DNA of 64,000 bases, taken from Closterium sp. Naga37s-1 (Eukaryota > Streptophyta > Zygnematophyceae > Desmidiales > Closteriaceae). Below, piece after piece: positions 40,973 through 50,419 of the stretch. The DNA lies in contig CANJKZ010000142.1 of the NCBI GenBank assembly GCA_947471745.1, positions 1,522,501-1,586,500 on the forward strand, read 5' to 3'. Each line of letters opens with the position of its first letter. Positions within the stretch are counted from its first letter, which is position 1. Under the pieces are notes generated by a model, which worked only from the letters and a program-made list of their open reading frames with translations, did not search any database and was not told the origin of the DNA. The position numbers were made by a program, and so were the translations under genes.

Positions 40973-42017
40973 CTCCCCCATAACTGCCTGCAGCAGGAGT
41001 TTGTGCAGCAACACATCCTGCATGGGTACACCACGAACAGAGGAAACAGCATCAGCAGGCAAGACCAGTGGCAACCGGTGCAGTGGTGGCAGATTCAGCT
41101 ACACCAACCCCTCAGCCAAGGTAGAAGCAACAGACAAAGGTGCATGTGGCGGCAGGTCGCCTGGAAAGCGTGTGCGTGCGGCGGCACCGTGCGGCGGCAC
41201 AGCAGGGCTCAACGGCAGCACCTGCCGCTCAACAGCAGAAGACAGCAGAAGAAACAGCAGGTGGAGGCAGGGGCGGCAGCAGAAGGTGCCACGGTAGCAG
41301 CGGGCGGCAGCTGCAGATGCCTAGCTGACTTCCGCTACCGTCTCACCCTCCCCCCCACGGCAGCACACGCGGCAGTGAGAGAGAGAGGAGGAGGGGCGGC
41401 TGCTGGCTTGGCAGAATCTCTCTCTCCACTCCCTCACAATCTCCCCCATTCCCCTCACCCTCCCCCCGCAACCTCTTCCCCCCCTCACGGCGGGCCCCGC
41501 TGAAGGGAGGGGAAGGACGGGCTGCAGGCAACTCACACCCGCCACCCCCACATCCCCCCCCCCCCCACGGCGGAAGCTGCGGAAGGGAAGAGTGGGGCGC
41601 CGTTAGCTGCTGCTGGCGCTGGCGTCGTCGCTGGCGCTCGCGCAGGTGCTGGCGACGGGCGCTGGTGCTGGCGCACACGACCGTGCGCGGGTGCACACGG
41701 TCGTACGAAGCTGCGCGCAGCAATGCGCGGCCGTACGCAGCTGCGCGCGGCTGCTGCTGTGTTCGTGACAGAACGGGGCGGGGCAGGCGATGCGCGCGAC
41801 GAGCAGGGCGCAACGGGCGCGACGGGGAGACGAAACGAGACCGCATCTGACGCCGTCGCGCAGCTAGCTTTGAGACCGTTTTGATGGTCGCGACCGTTGC
41901 AACCGTCGTAACTACGGCCGCGACGGGGGGCGTGACGAGCGCCATGAGCGGGGGGATACGTGGTGGGCCCATGGGGGAAAAAAAATAGGTCTTAGGACGA
42001 CCTAGCTCTTAATACCA

Positions 42018-42227
42018 TGTTAGAATAGTAGATTAAGTGAACACTAGGGTTTGGGGTAGGAGGAGACTTGAGAGAGACATATGTCGAGAGAGTTTAGCCA
42101 AAGAGGAAGAATTCACTATTGAGCGAGGTACAAGTAGTAAACAAAGCATGCAAAGAAGGTGCACCACCAACAGTTTATAATAACTACACTAACTACAGCT
42201 ACAGGCAGTTACAGATATATTCTAACA
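42018..42227 (-). repeat. 5' LTR of element G
   Basis: 210 bp, with the primer-binding-site-like TGGTATTAAGAGC adjacent on the minus strand and CCAGG outside at 42228-42232. Confidence 0.93.
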
Positions 42228-42312
42228 CCAGGGTCCTTAGCTCCTTCTTCGCCATTGGTCGGCCAACACCTGTAACAAACCTGGTACAGACACGCGAATG
42301 TAAATACAATTG

Positions 42313-43232
42313 TTAGATCATGGTTATGCGCGTTGGAACTGCTTCAACTGGCATCCGCAACCCACCAGGAAGCACCTCCCGCCTCTCGCCGATGTGGAAC
42401 ATCTGGAATAGAGCGTCCAGGTGGGCCACACACTCGTCATTCCGTGAAGCAGTGTCCCGCGGCCAGGTGTCGGGCATGAACAGCTTAGAGCCGTTCAAGG
42501 TGTCGAGGTCCTTGAATCTCCGCTGCAGGTTGTCCACTGCCGACAGCACATAGGAACGACAGGTCTTGAAGCAAGACTCCAGGTTACGAGGCGCGTCACT
42601 GTACCCCGTCAGCTCTTCCCCGTGCAAGCGAAATGTGGCGTTGAGAGCGTCCGTCACCATCCACGCCTTCTGCCGTGACGGTGCGGCTTCACGAGTGACG
42701 CGCAAGGAAGGGCGACAGTCGCTTGCTTGAATCCGCGCCAAAATGTTCCCGCAGTCGATGTAGCGTTCACTGATGAAGATGATCATGCGGCGGACCAGGG
42801 AATGCACAACCGTGAGATCGACCTGAGTTGGGCACAGGGGAGCATGGAAAGAAAACAAGAAAACACTTGGAAGAGATATTAGCACGGTCCAGGGATCATG
42901 ACTAGTACTTGGAATGATTTCTTCTCACCTCGCGTCGTTGAAACACCAGGTTCAGGTTGTTGAGCTCTTCCAGGAGGTCCGCCAGGAAACTTTAGTGACG
43001 TCACGACGTGGTAGATGGCTGCGTTGTAATCCAGGAGTAGAACAATCACTGCTGAAAGGACGTCGCAAAGTCGTTCTACAGCCTGCCCCCGACTCAACCA
43101 CCAGACCTGGTGAATGCCCTGCATCTCTAGGTTCGTTTGCAAGAACGTCTCTTGGAGACGCATGAAGACATCGTGCCAGGGATGTGACTTCCCAAGGATT
43201 TCACACACTACACGAACCATGACATCAATCAA
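42313..43232 (-). pseudogene. hAT transposase relic, central part
   Basis: The minus strand reads GIHQVWWLSRGQAVERLCDVLSAVIVLL, the conserved WLSRGKAVERL-type box of ZNF862-like hAT proteins. It then shifts by one base into SFLADLLEELNNLNLVFQRRE. A GTGAGA donor follows, and after about 110 bp an acceptor CAACTCAG leads to VDLTVVHSLVRRMIIFISER. Thus one intron (about 42934-42826) is still recognisable. The frame continues for about 170 residues to a stop at 42313. The single-base shift shows it is decayed. It joins the C-terminal part once element G is removed. Confidence 0.75.
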
Positions 43233-43245
43233 CCCCAGATCTAGC

Positions 43246-43381
43246 TGTTAGAATCTAGAATAGAACGATAATGGATGAAACTAGGTAGGAGGGGGATACA
43301 AGTAGGAAACCCTAACAAAGCTGTACCCCCTAAGGCTAAACCAACTATAGCCTACACAATATAAACATATAATGTTTGACA
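43246..43381 (-). repeat. 3' LTR of element F
   Basis: 136 bp, preceded by CTAGC. On the element strand it is preceded by a purine tract CTATGGGGGTG. Confidence 0.92.
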
Positions 43382-43610
43382 CACCCCCATAGGCTAAGTG
43401 GGAGACAACCAGATGGTCACAAGACCAGTCAAAGCAAAGCAAAGCAAGCTCAGGGTGGATCTCAAGGAAACCACACAAATTCTGAGCACAAGCAAGTGGT
43501 CACAAGACCAGTTCACATGCAGGTTGATAGTATAACAAGAGATACAGTGATCACAACCTAGCAAGAGTAAACAAGCAGGTATATATATAGAGATCACAGT
43601 ACAAGCAGAG

Positions 43611-44252
43611 TCAAGAAGTAAGCAAGTGAGGCCCAGTAGGCACGAGGCCTAGAACAGTACAGAAGCGCTGATGGTCACAAGGCTGAAGCGCCTTGGTGAA
43701 CACATCAGCAGTGTTGGCCCGAGTGGCCACGTAACGCAGACGAAGCTGACCGCGCTGCTGCAGCTCTCAAGCAAGGAAGTAGCGCAGAGCGATATGCTTC
43801 GTTCTGTGCTCCAGTCTGTGCTCCTCACACAAGGCAATGGCAGCCTTGTTGTCGACGTACAGCACTGGAGGAGAACGAGGCCGCTCTCCCAAGTCGGTCA
43901 GCAGGTAGGTGAGCCAGCGTAACTCCTGTGCAGCCATGGCTGTGGCGTAGATCTCAGCCTCACAACTGGAGCTGAGAACAGAAGACGAGCGTGTAGAACG
44001 CCAAGAAACTGAACCAGAGCCAAGGCTGAAGGTGTAACCCTGAGACGACCGCTGAGTAGCCTGGTCGTCAGCCCAAGACGCGTCTGAGTGCCCAGTGAGT
44101 ACAACTCGGTCTCGTCCTCCAAGCACTAGCCCCATGCCCGACGTACTGCACAAGTAGCGCAACACCCTCTTAGCGGCATCCATGTGCTCCTTCCGGTGAC
44201 GGCCAGGAGCGACATAGCGTGCAAGGATGCTAAGAGGGTATGCAAGGTCAGG
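43611..44252 (-). pseudogene. Element F RT end and RNase H
   Basis: It continues the pol frame after the stop at 44253: PDLAYPLSILARYVAPG, AAKRVLRYLCSTSGMGLVL, VLTGHSDASWADDQATQRS, SSCEAEIYATAMAAQELRW and VLYVDNKAAIALCEEHRLEH, then RTKHIALRYFLA. A TGA at 43767 replaces the CGA (Arg) of E, followed by ELQQRGQLRLRYVATRANTADVFTKAL and the pol end at 43611. RNase H residues are otherwise kept. Confidence 0.87.
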
Positions 44253-47200
44253 TCAAGTGCAGGTCATCAGGTACATGAGGCAGCCCACAAGCTCTGGATA
44301 CGGGCCACTCGGCTCTACGGACTCATCCGAAGGCAGAGCTGAGAGCGAGTGACCGGTAGGCAGAGGAGTGGGCTGAGGCGAGGAGTACGTGAAGCGGAAG
44401 CGCTGAAGGACCTGCTGCACCATGTGTGACTGAGTCAAGGTGATGGTGCGCCGTGCTCTGTCCCGGGTGATCCGCAAGCCAAGATAGCTTGTCAGTTCAC
44501 CCAGGTCTGTGCACGTGTGTCTCTTCTGCAGCTCCGACTTCACGTGGGCGAGTGCCGCAGTGTCTGCAGTGGCAAAGACCAAGTCGTCGACGTACACGAG
44601 GATGTAGAACGGCGGCAGCGAGGTGTCGGTGCGTAGAAACAGCGACGGGTCAGCAGTAGAAGGAGCGAACCCAAGAGCCGCAAGTGTAGTCCTCAGTGTG
44701 TCGTGCCACTCACGTGGCGCCTGTCGGAGACCGTAGACTGGCCGCCGGAGGCTCCACTGGGTACCAGGAGGGAACGACCCAGTGAAGCCAGGTGGGCGGC
44801 GCAGCCAGATCTCCTCGTGCAGGCTGCCCTGTAGGAAAGCAGTGCTGAAGTCAAGAGAGTGGAGCTCGTAGTCACGCTGAGCGGCGACGTGCAGCAGAAC
44901 CCGAAGAGTGGTCATCTTCGGGGTCGGGGAGAAGGTCTGGAAGAAGTCAACTCCCTCTCGCTGACTGAAGCCTCGTGCAACGTAACGCGCCTTGAAGACA
45001 GGCGGAGAACCCGGCGGCCGCTTCACCCTGAAAATCCACATGCCACTGACGATGTTCGCCCCAGGTGGGGGAACCTCGTCGACGTAGGTGCCTGTGGACT
45101 TCCAGGAAGCCATCTCTGCGTCCATGGCTGTCTGCCACTGAGAGGAGTAGGGACCCTCTATCGCCTCTGCGTAAGAGCGCGGAGTCGGGATGTCTGGTGC
45201 ATCCGGGTCTCCCTCAGGGGCAACTAGCATGGACACGAGATGAGGTAAAGCAGCGGCAAAGCACTCAAACTCCTCCTGCCTGTCCTCAAGGACGTCCGTG
45301 CCAAGAGCACACTCACCCCCGACGGACGGAGGACAGACAGACTCAGACTCAGCAAATAGGCTAGCGGCGTAGTCTAGACGACAAGTGGCAGCAAAGTCGA
45401 CAAGCTCGGCAACTAAGGCAGACGCAGAAGTGGACTCAAAGGAAGGGTCAGTGACAACAGTAGCCAGGAGACGCGTGACAGTAGGACTGGCAGCACGAAG
45501 GGAGTCAGACTCAGGGTCAGCAAGAGCAGGAAGAGAGGACGCAGGAGGAGACGGGAGAGGGACACGCTGGGGAGCAGTGGAAGGACGAAGCGCCATCTGG
45601 TGAGTGCCTGGGACAGCAGGAGGACGCTGACGCGGGACACGACGACCAGTGTGAGCAGCACGAACAGGCGACGCTCGACGAGACTCAGGCGACGCAGGAC
45701 AAGACTCAGGCTCACGACGCTCCGTAAGACCTCCAGTCGGACCAGTGTAAGGAGAAGGACCAGGGAGAGGGGAGGCAGACGGTAACTGTGACTGCGACTG
45801 GACAGACGGAGGACACTCTAAGGAGGGAGGAGGACAAGGAGGGGGAGGTTGACCAAGAACCTGCTGAAGGAGCGGAACGAAGTACGGCCGCGGCCGCGCA
45901 GCGTCTCCAGAACCAGCAGAGACACCAGCGCCAGGGTCCTCCGCACCAGCAGCAGCTCCACCTCCAGGGTCCTCAGCACCAGCAGCAGCTCCAACTCCAG
46001 GGTCCGCAGCACCAGCAGCAACTCCAACGCCCGGGTCCGCAGCACCAGCAGCAGCTCCAACACCCGGGTCCTCAGCACCAGCAGCAGCTCCAACTCCAGG
46101 GTCCGCAGCACCAGCAGCACCTCCAGAAGAAGCAGCACCTCCAGCAGCTCCAGCAGCCCAAGCACCAGCAGCACCTCCAGCAGCTCCAGCAGCACCAGCA
46201 GTACCACCAGCACCAGCAGCACCTCCAGCAGCGTCAGCAGCACCAGCAGCTCCAGCACCAGCAGTACCTCCAGCAGCGCCAGAAGCACCGCCAGCAGCAG
46301 AACCTCCAGCAGCTGGGTCCGCGACACTAGGAGCGCCACTCCGAAGACTGCAGCGCCGTGCGTACCACTCTCGGAGCCGCTGGGGAGAGGGCAGCTCCCG
46401 CCTAGGAGGGGAAGCACTAGCACCAGCTCCAGCAGTACTCCTGGCTCCAGAAGCACCTCTCCTGAGGCTGCAGTACTGTAAGTACCACTCACGCAGCTGC
46501 TGTGAGGAGAGAGCTCCTCCAGGTGTAGCACTCCCAGGCTCAGTACCTCCAGACTCAGCACCCCCAGACTCAGCACCCGCAGGCTCCGCACCTCCAGGCT
46601 CAGCACCCCCAGGCTCAGCACCCCCAGACTCCGCAACCCCAGGCTCCGCACCCCCAGGCTTCGCACCCCCAGGCTCCGCACGCTCAGGCTCAGCACCCTC
46701 AGGCTCAGCACCCCTAGCAGGACGAGAGTCGACAGCTACCTCGACAGGCTCAACCGGATCTACCTGGGACACACCTGAGGGAGCGGCACCCTGAGGGGGG
46801 AGGGGGTCTACCACAGCAGCACCTGGCGCGAGGAAGAGAGGCGGGGGGGGAAGCGGGGCAGTGCGGTAGGGGAAGAGGCGGTAGTAGGGGACGGACTCGT
46901 CGAAAGTGACGTCCTGAGAAGGCAGGACACGGCGCGAGGTGGGGTGGTAAAACTGCCAACCAGACGCGTCCGGGACAAAGCCAAGGAAGACACAAGGAAC
47001 AACGCGGGAGGAGAGCTTGTCCGCGGATGTATCGCGAACAAAGGCTCGAGATCCCCAGACCCGAAAGCATGACGCATCGCCAACCTCTCCTGTCCAACGC
47101 AGTGTCGGCGAAGTCTCCGGAACGGAGACACGGGGCCAGAGGTTGAGCTGATGCGCAGCGTATCGGACTGCAAACGGCCACAGAAAGTGGGGGGCAGCCG

Positions 47201-48014
47201 CATGGATCAAGGAGGTACGAGCGACCTCCATGACCAAGCCAATGCGGCGCTCAGCAACCCCATTCTGCTGTGGAGAGGCCGGAAGCGTGAACGACTGGCG
47301 GATGCCGTGCTCCGCACAGTAGGCTGCCAAGAGGTCGGAGGAGAACTCACCACCTCTGTCAGAGTGCAAGCGCAGGACAGGAAAGTCCGAGTGGAAACGC
47401 TCGCTGAGCTGGAGACGAGAAGCGCTGATCCAAGGGATCAAAACATCAGGGACCTCACCCTTGGTGCGCAAGGGGAAGACCGTGGTGTAGCGCGAGTAGT
47501 CGTCAACAACTATCAGGAAGTACCTCTCCTGACCCTGACCACGGACGCGGGCTGGGCCCCACACGTCCATGTGGAGCGTCTGCAAGGGAGCAGTCGTCGG
47601 GGGAAACGAGGAGGAGTGAGGAGCGGCGCGCTGCCGCCCCTCGACACAGGGAAGACAGGGAGGAGCAGGCGAGGGTGGGAGGGGAGGGAGAACCCTGGGA
47701 AGACCAGAGACAAGGTACCGTTTGTGCATGGCACGAAGGCGCTGCACGGACGGGTGACCAAGTCGGTGGTGCCAGAGGACGGTCTCGTGCGCCAGAGAGC
47801 GACACGAGCAGGGGGCCGACAGCTGACCTGACGCAGACGCAGACGCAGCTACCTGAGGGGACTCAGTGGTCAGTATGTACAGGTCCGACCCCGGCTGCCG
47901 AGTGAAGGTAGCCAGGTGACGGCCCGTCCGAGCACACGTGCAGTGTGTCACGCGCTCGTAGGCAGGGGTGAACTGGTGAACACCCCCGTCCTGGAGCGTA
48001 CAACCCGCCACCAA
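44253..48014 (-). CDS. Element F pol: pre-integrase, integrase, linker, RT
   Basis: 1,253 codons. It shows LWHHRLGHPSVQRL and CLPCVEGRQRA (pre-integrase zinc), LHMDVWGPARVRGQ, RLHSDRGGEFSS and QQNGVAERRIG (integrase D, D, E), a GGAEP linker, SQQLREWYLQYC and LREWYARRCSLR motifs, and a long AADPGVGAAAGAEDPG-type repeat linker. The complete RT has SLDFSTAFLQG and YVDDLVFA. It ends at TGA (44253), where E has CGA, so the protein stops before RNase H. Upstream a frame change near 48000 separates it from the protease frame. Enzyme motifs are intact, but the element as a whole is probably inactive. Confidence 0.85.
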   Translation of the reverse strand: MVAGCTLQDGGVHQFTPAYERVTHCTCARTGRHLATFTRQPGSDLYILTTESPQVAASASASGQLSAPCSCRSLAHETVLWHHRLGHPSVQRLRAMHKRYLVSGLPRVLPPLPPSPAPPCLPCVEGRQRAAPHSSSFPPTTAPLQTLHMDVWGPARVRGQGQERYFLIVVDDYSRYTTVFPLRTKGEVPDVLIPWISASRLQLSERFHSDFPVLRLHSDRGGEFSSDLLAAYCAEHGIRQSFTLPASPQQNGVAERRIGLVMEVARTSLIHAAAPHFLWPFAVRYAAHQLNLWPRVSVPETSPTLRWTGEVGDASCFRVWGSRAFVRDTSADKLSSRVVPCVFLGFVPDASGWQFYHPTSRRVLPSQDVTFDESVPYYRLFPYRTAPLPPPPLFLAPGAAVVDPLPPQGAAPSGVSQVDPVEPVEVAVDSRPARGAEPEGAEPERAEPGGAKPGGAEPGVAESGGAEPGGAEPGGAEPAGAESGGAESGGTEPGSATPGGALSSQQLREWYLQYCSLRRGASGARSTAGAGASASPPRRELPSPQRLREWYARRCSLRSGAPSVADPAAGGSAAGGASGAAGGTAGAGAAGAADAAGGAAGAGGTAGAAGAAGGAAGAWAAGAAGGAASSGGAAGAADPGVGAAAGAEDPGVGAAAGAADPGVGVAAGAADPGVGAAAGAEDPGGGAAAGAEDPGAGVSAGSGDAARPRPYFVPLLQQVLGQPPPPCPPPSLECPPSVQSQSQLPSASPLPGPSPYTGPTGGLTERREPESCPASPESRRASPVRAAHTGRRVPRQRPPAVPGTHQMALRPSTAPQRVPLPSPPASSLPALADPESDSLRAASPTVTRLLATVVTDPSFESTSASALVAELVDFAATCRLDYAASLFAESESVCPPSVGGECALGTDVLEDRQEEFECFAAALPHLVSMLVAPEGDPDAPDIPTPRSYAEAIEGPYSSQWQTAMDAEMASWKSTGTYVDEVPPPGANIVSGMWIFRVKRPPGSPPVFKARYVARGFSQREGVDFFQTFSPTPKMTTLRVLLHVAAQRDYELHSLDFSTAFLQGSLHEEIWLRRPPGFTGSFPPGTQWSLRRPVYGLRQAPREWHDTLRTTLAALGFAPSTADPSLFLRTDTSLPPFYILVYVDDLVFATADTAALAHVKSELQKRHTCTDLGELTSYLGLRITRDRARRTITLTQSHMVQQVLQRFRFTYSSPQPTPLPTGHSLSALPSDESVEPSGPYPELVGCLMYLMTCT

Positions 48015-48907
48015 GTTCGTAGAGAACGAGGGGAGGTGGAGACCTGACAGTGTGCCCGACGGAACCGCAGGACAAGGAAGGAGGTCGCAATGACCGGACC
48101 CCCAGAGGGGTCAGCGAGGGAGACAGCAACTGGCCGAGCAAGCGGCTCAAGGGCAGTGCGGTCACGAAAGAAACAGCGAGAAGCACCTGAGTCCAGAGTG
48201 AAGGTGTGCAGTGCCTCAGTCGACTCAGTACCAGGGGGCGCAGACTCACTAGCACCTAGAGCAGCAGCCTCACCAGCACCTGGGGTAGCAGACACGCAAG
48301 TACCGGGAGTGGTAGCCTCACCAGCACCTAGGGCAACAGACGCACTAGCACCTAGGGCGGCAGCCTCACTCACAGGACACGGCAACTGCACCTGTCCACT
48401 ACCAGAAGCTCCCGAACGACGCACTCCAGAGCGACTACCACTACGGCCACCCCGACAGCCCCAACTGGCGTACCACTCACGAAGCTGCTGGGGCGAAAGA
48501 GGACACGGCAGCTGCACCTGTCCACTACCAGAAGCTCCCGACCGACCCACTCCAGAGCGACTACCACTACGGCCACCCCGACAGCCCCAACTAGCGTACC
48601 ACGCACGAAGCTGCTGGGGCGAAAGAGGACACGGCAGCTGCACCTGTCCACTACCAGAAGCTCCCGACCGACCCACTCCAGAGCGACTACCACTACGGCC
48701 AACCCGACAGCCCCAACTAGCGTACCACTCACGAAGCTGCTGGGGCGTGAGGGACTCACGCGCACGGCCCTGGAGCTGCATCTGGCCACGCCAGAAGCAG
48801 CAGTAGCAGCAGTAGCGGCAGTAACAGCAGTAACAGCAGGAGCAGTAGCAGTGGGAGTAGAAAAGGCAGTAGCAGCAGTAGCAGCGGTAGCAGTGCTGGC
48901 AGGGCAA
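47948..48907 (-). pseudogene. Element F protease with amplified LREWYASW repeats
   Basis: The frame starts in a Cys/Tyr-rich translation of CAG/TAG-type repeats and has three copies of a 42-residue unit with SPQQLREWYASWGCRGGRSG. Ala/Gly/Glu repeats and the protease DSGASRCFFRDRTALEPL follow, and the frame breaks near LADPSGGPVIATSF. No gag core precedes it. In B, D and E the LREW motif occurs once before the zinc knuckle, so the repeat stands where the end of gag should be. Confidence 0.8.
48375..48752 (-). repeat. Three 126-bp tandem units in element F
   Basis: Unit starts (GGACACGGCA) lie at 48375, 48501 and 48627, giving an exact 126-bp period (42 codons) that keeps the reading frame. 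The units differ by only a few bases, so the amplification is recent. Confidence 0.92.
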
Positions 48908-48909
48908 TG

Positions 48910-50169
48910 CTCACCAGTGGTCGGCGCGGCAGGCGCAAGACGGTGGCGACAGTGGGGCCGCTACAACTGCAGGGCGGGGCCGGGCCGCAGCAGGGAGCTC
49001 CACGGCAGCTGCTGCAGGGCGAGGCCGGGCCGCGACGGCAGCTGCTCCAGGTGCCAGGGTCGGCTGCTGCAGTGGCGGCTGCTCCAGGGTCCAGGGGCGG
49101 CTGCTGCAACGGTGGTTGCTCCAGGGGCCAGGGGCGGCTGCTGCAGGGGCGGCTGCTGCAGGGGCGGCTGCTCCAGGGGCGAGGGGCGGCTCCTGCAGTG
49201 GCGGCTGCTCCAGTGGCCAGGGGCGGCTGCTGCAGGGGCGGCTGCTCCAGAGGCCAGGCGCGGATTAGGTCAGGGCGACGCGACGAGCAGGGCGACGCGG
49301 CGGGCAGGTGGCGACGCCGCGGGCAGGGCGACGTGGCGGGCAGGTGACGATACCGCGGGCAGGGCGACGCGGCGAGCAGGTGACGACGCCGCGAGCAGGG
49401 CGACGCGGTGGGCAGGGCGACGCGGCGAGCTGGTGACGACGCCGCGAGCAGGGCGACGCCGCGAGCAGGTGGCGACGCCGCGGGCAGGGCGACGCGGCGA
49501 GCAGGTGACGACGCCGCGGGCAGGCGACGACGCCGCGGGCAGGCGACGACGCCGCGGGCACGCGACGACGTCGCGGGCAGGGGCTACGTCGCGGGTAGGC
49601 GACGACGCCGCAGGCAGGCGACGACGCCGCGGGCAGGCGACGACGCCGCGGGCAGGCGACGACGCCGCGGGCAGGGGCTACGTCGCGGGCAGGTGACGAC
49701 GCCGCGGGCAGGCGGCGACGCCGCGGGCAGGGCGACGCGGCGGGCGGCGAGAGCCTGCAGGGGCGGCGCGCGGTCGGGCAGAGGCTGCGCGCGGGCCTGA
49801 CGAGTCTGCAGGGGCGGCTCTCGGGCCTGACGGGCCTGCAGAGGCGGCTCGGGAGGGGCCTGACGGGTCTGCAGAGGCGGCTCGGGGGCCTGACGGACCT
49901 GCAGGGGCGGCTCGAGGGCGCACGAGGGCGCTCGAGGGCGCACGAGGGCGCACGAGGGCGCACGAAGGCGCACGAGGGCGCACGAGGGCGCACGAAGGCG
50001 CACGAAGGCGCACTAGCAGAGAAAGTCGCACGAGGGCGCACGAAGGCGCACTAGCAGAGAAAGGCGCACGAGGGCGCACGTAAGGTAGGACGCACGAGGG
50101 CGCTTCTAGCGGAATAGTGGGCCCATAGTAGAAAGTGGTCCTAGGTAGCAACCTAGGCTCGTGATACCA
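48910..50169 (-). other. GC-rich repetitive leader of element F
   Basis: About 1.25 kb between primer-binding site and the first pol-like frame. On the element strand it has, in order, GCGCCCTCGTGCGCC repeats, CTGCAG(G/A)CCCGTCAGGCC repeats, then GCCCGCGGCGTCGTCGCCT-type repeats and CAGCAGCCGCCCCTG repeats. The same four blocks in the same order occur in element J (63100-64000), which shows shared descent. Long frames on both strands follow from composition. Confidence 0.75.
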
Positions 50170-50305
50170 TGTTAGAATCTAGAATAGAACGAGAATGGAT
50201 GAAACTAGGTAGGAGGGGGATACAAGTAGGAAACCCTAACAAAGCTGTACCCCCTAAGGCTAAACCCACTATAGCCTACACAATATTAACATATAATGTT
50301 TGACA
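50170..50305 (-). repeat. 5' LTR of element F
   Basis: 136 bp, with TGGTATCACGAGCC adjacent on the minus strand and CTAGC outside at 50306-50310. Confidence 0.92.
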
Positions 50306-50419
50306 CTAGCACCACCAGCGCACCATCCTTGGCTGTGAGCGCCTCCCTGCCACGTACACATCATGAGCGGGAATAGTCCTGTGAGTTATACGAAATCTGA
50401 AACACATGGGCACAAGGTG

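Larger units (their letters stand above)
40763..42227 (-). mobile_element. Non-autonomous LTR element G (1.5 kb)
   Basis: 210-bp LTRs at 40763-40972 and 42018-42227 are identical by eye, with TGTTAGAAT...ATTCTAACA ends. They are flanked by CCAGG (40758-40762 and 42228-42232). On the minus strand the 5' LTR is followed by a primer-binding-site-like TGGTATTAAGAGC, and the 3' LTR is preceded by ATGGGGGAG. The 1,045-bp interior has no gag or pol. Its longest frame (209 codons, minus) is Arg/Ala/Pro-rich with no domain. It sits inside the hAT relic. Mobilisation would need enzymes from another copia element. Confidence 0.93.
43246..50305 (-). mobile_element. Ty1/copia element F (7.1 kb, no gag)
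   Basis: 136-bp LTRs at 43246-43381 and 50170-50305 (TGTTAGAATC...GTTTGACA on the plus strand) are flanked by CTAGC (43241-43245 and 50306-50310). The LTRs differ at three sites by eye (about 2%). The minus-strand primer-binding site is TGGTATCACGAGCC. Pol is largely open, but two CGA-to-TGA stops break it. No gag core lies between the leader and the protease. The insertion splits the hAT relic. Element J at the right edge of the window is a plus-strand relative. Confidence 0.94.

Noticed and set aside
41343..41972. 209-codon frame in element G as a gene
   Set aside because: Composition is Arg/Pro/Ala/Gly-biased and no motif is seen. The element is better described as non-coding.
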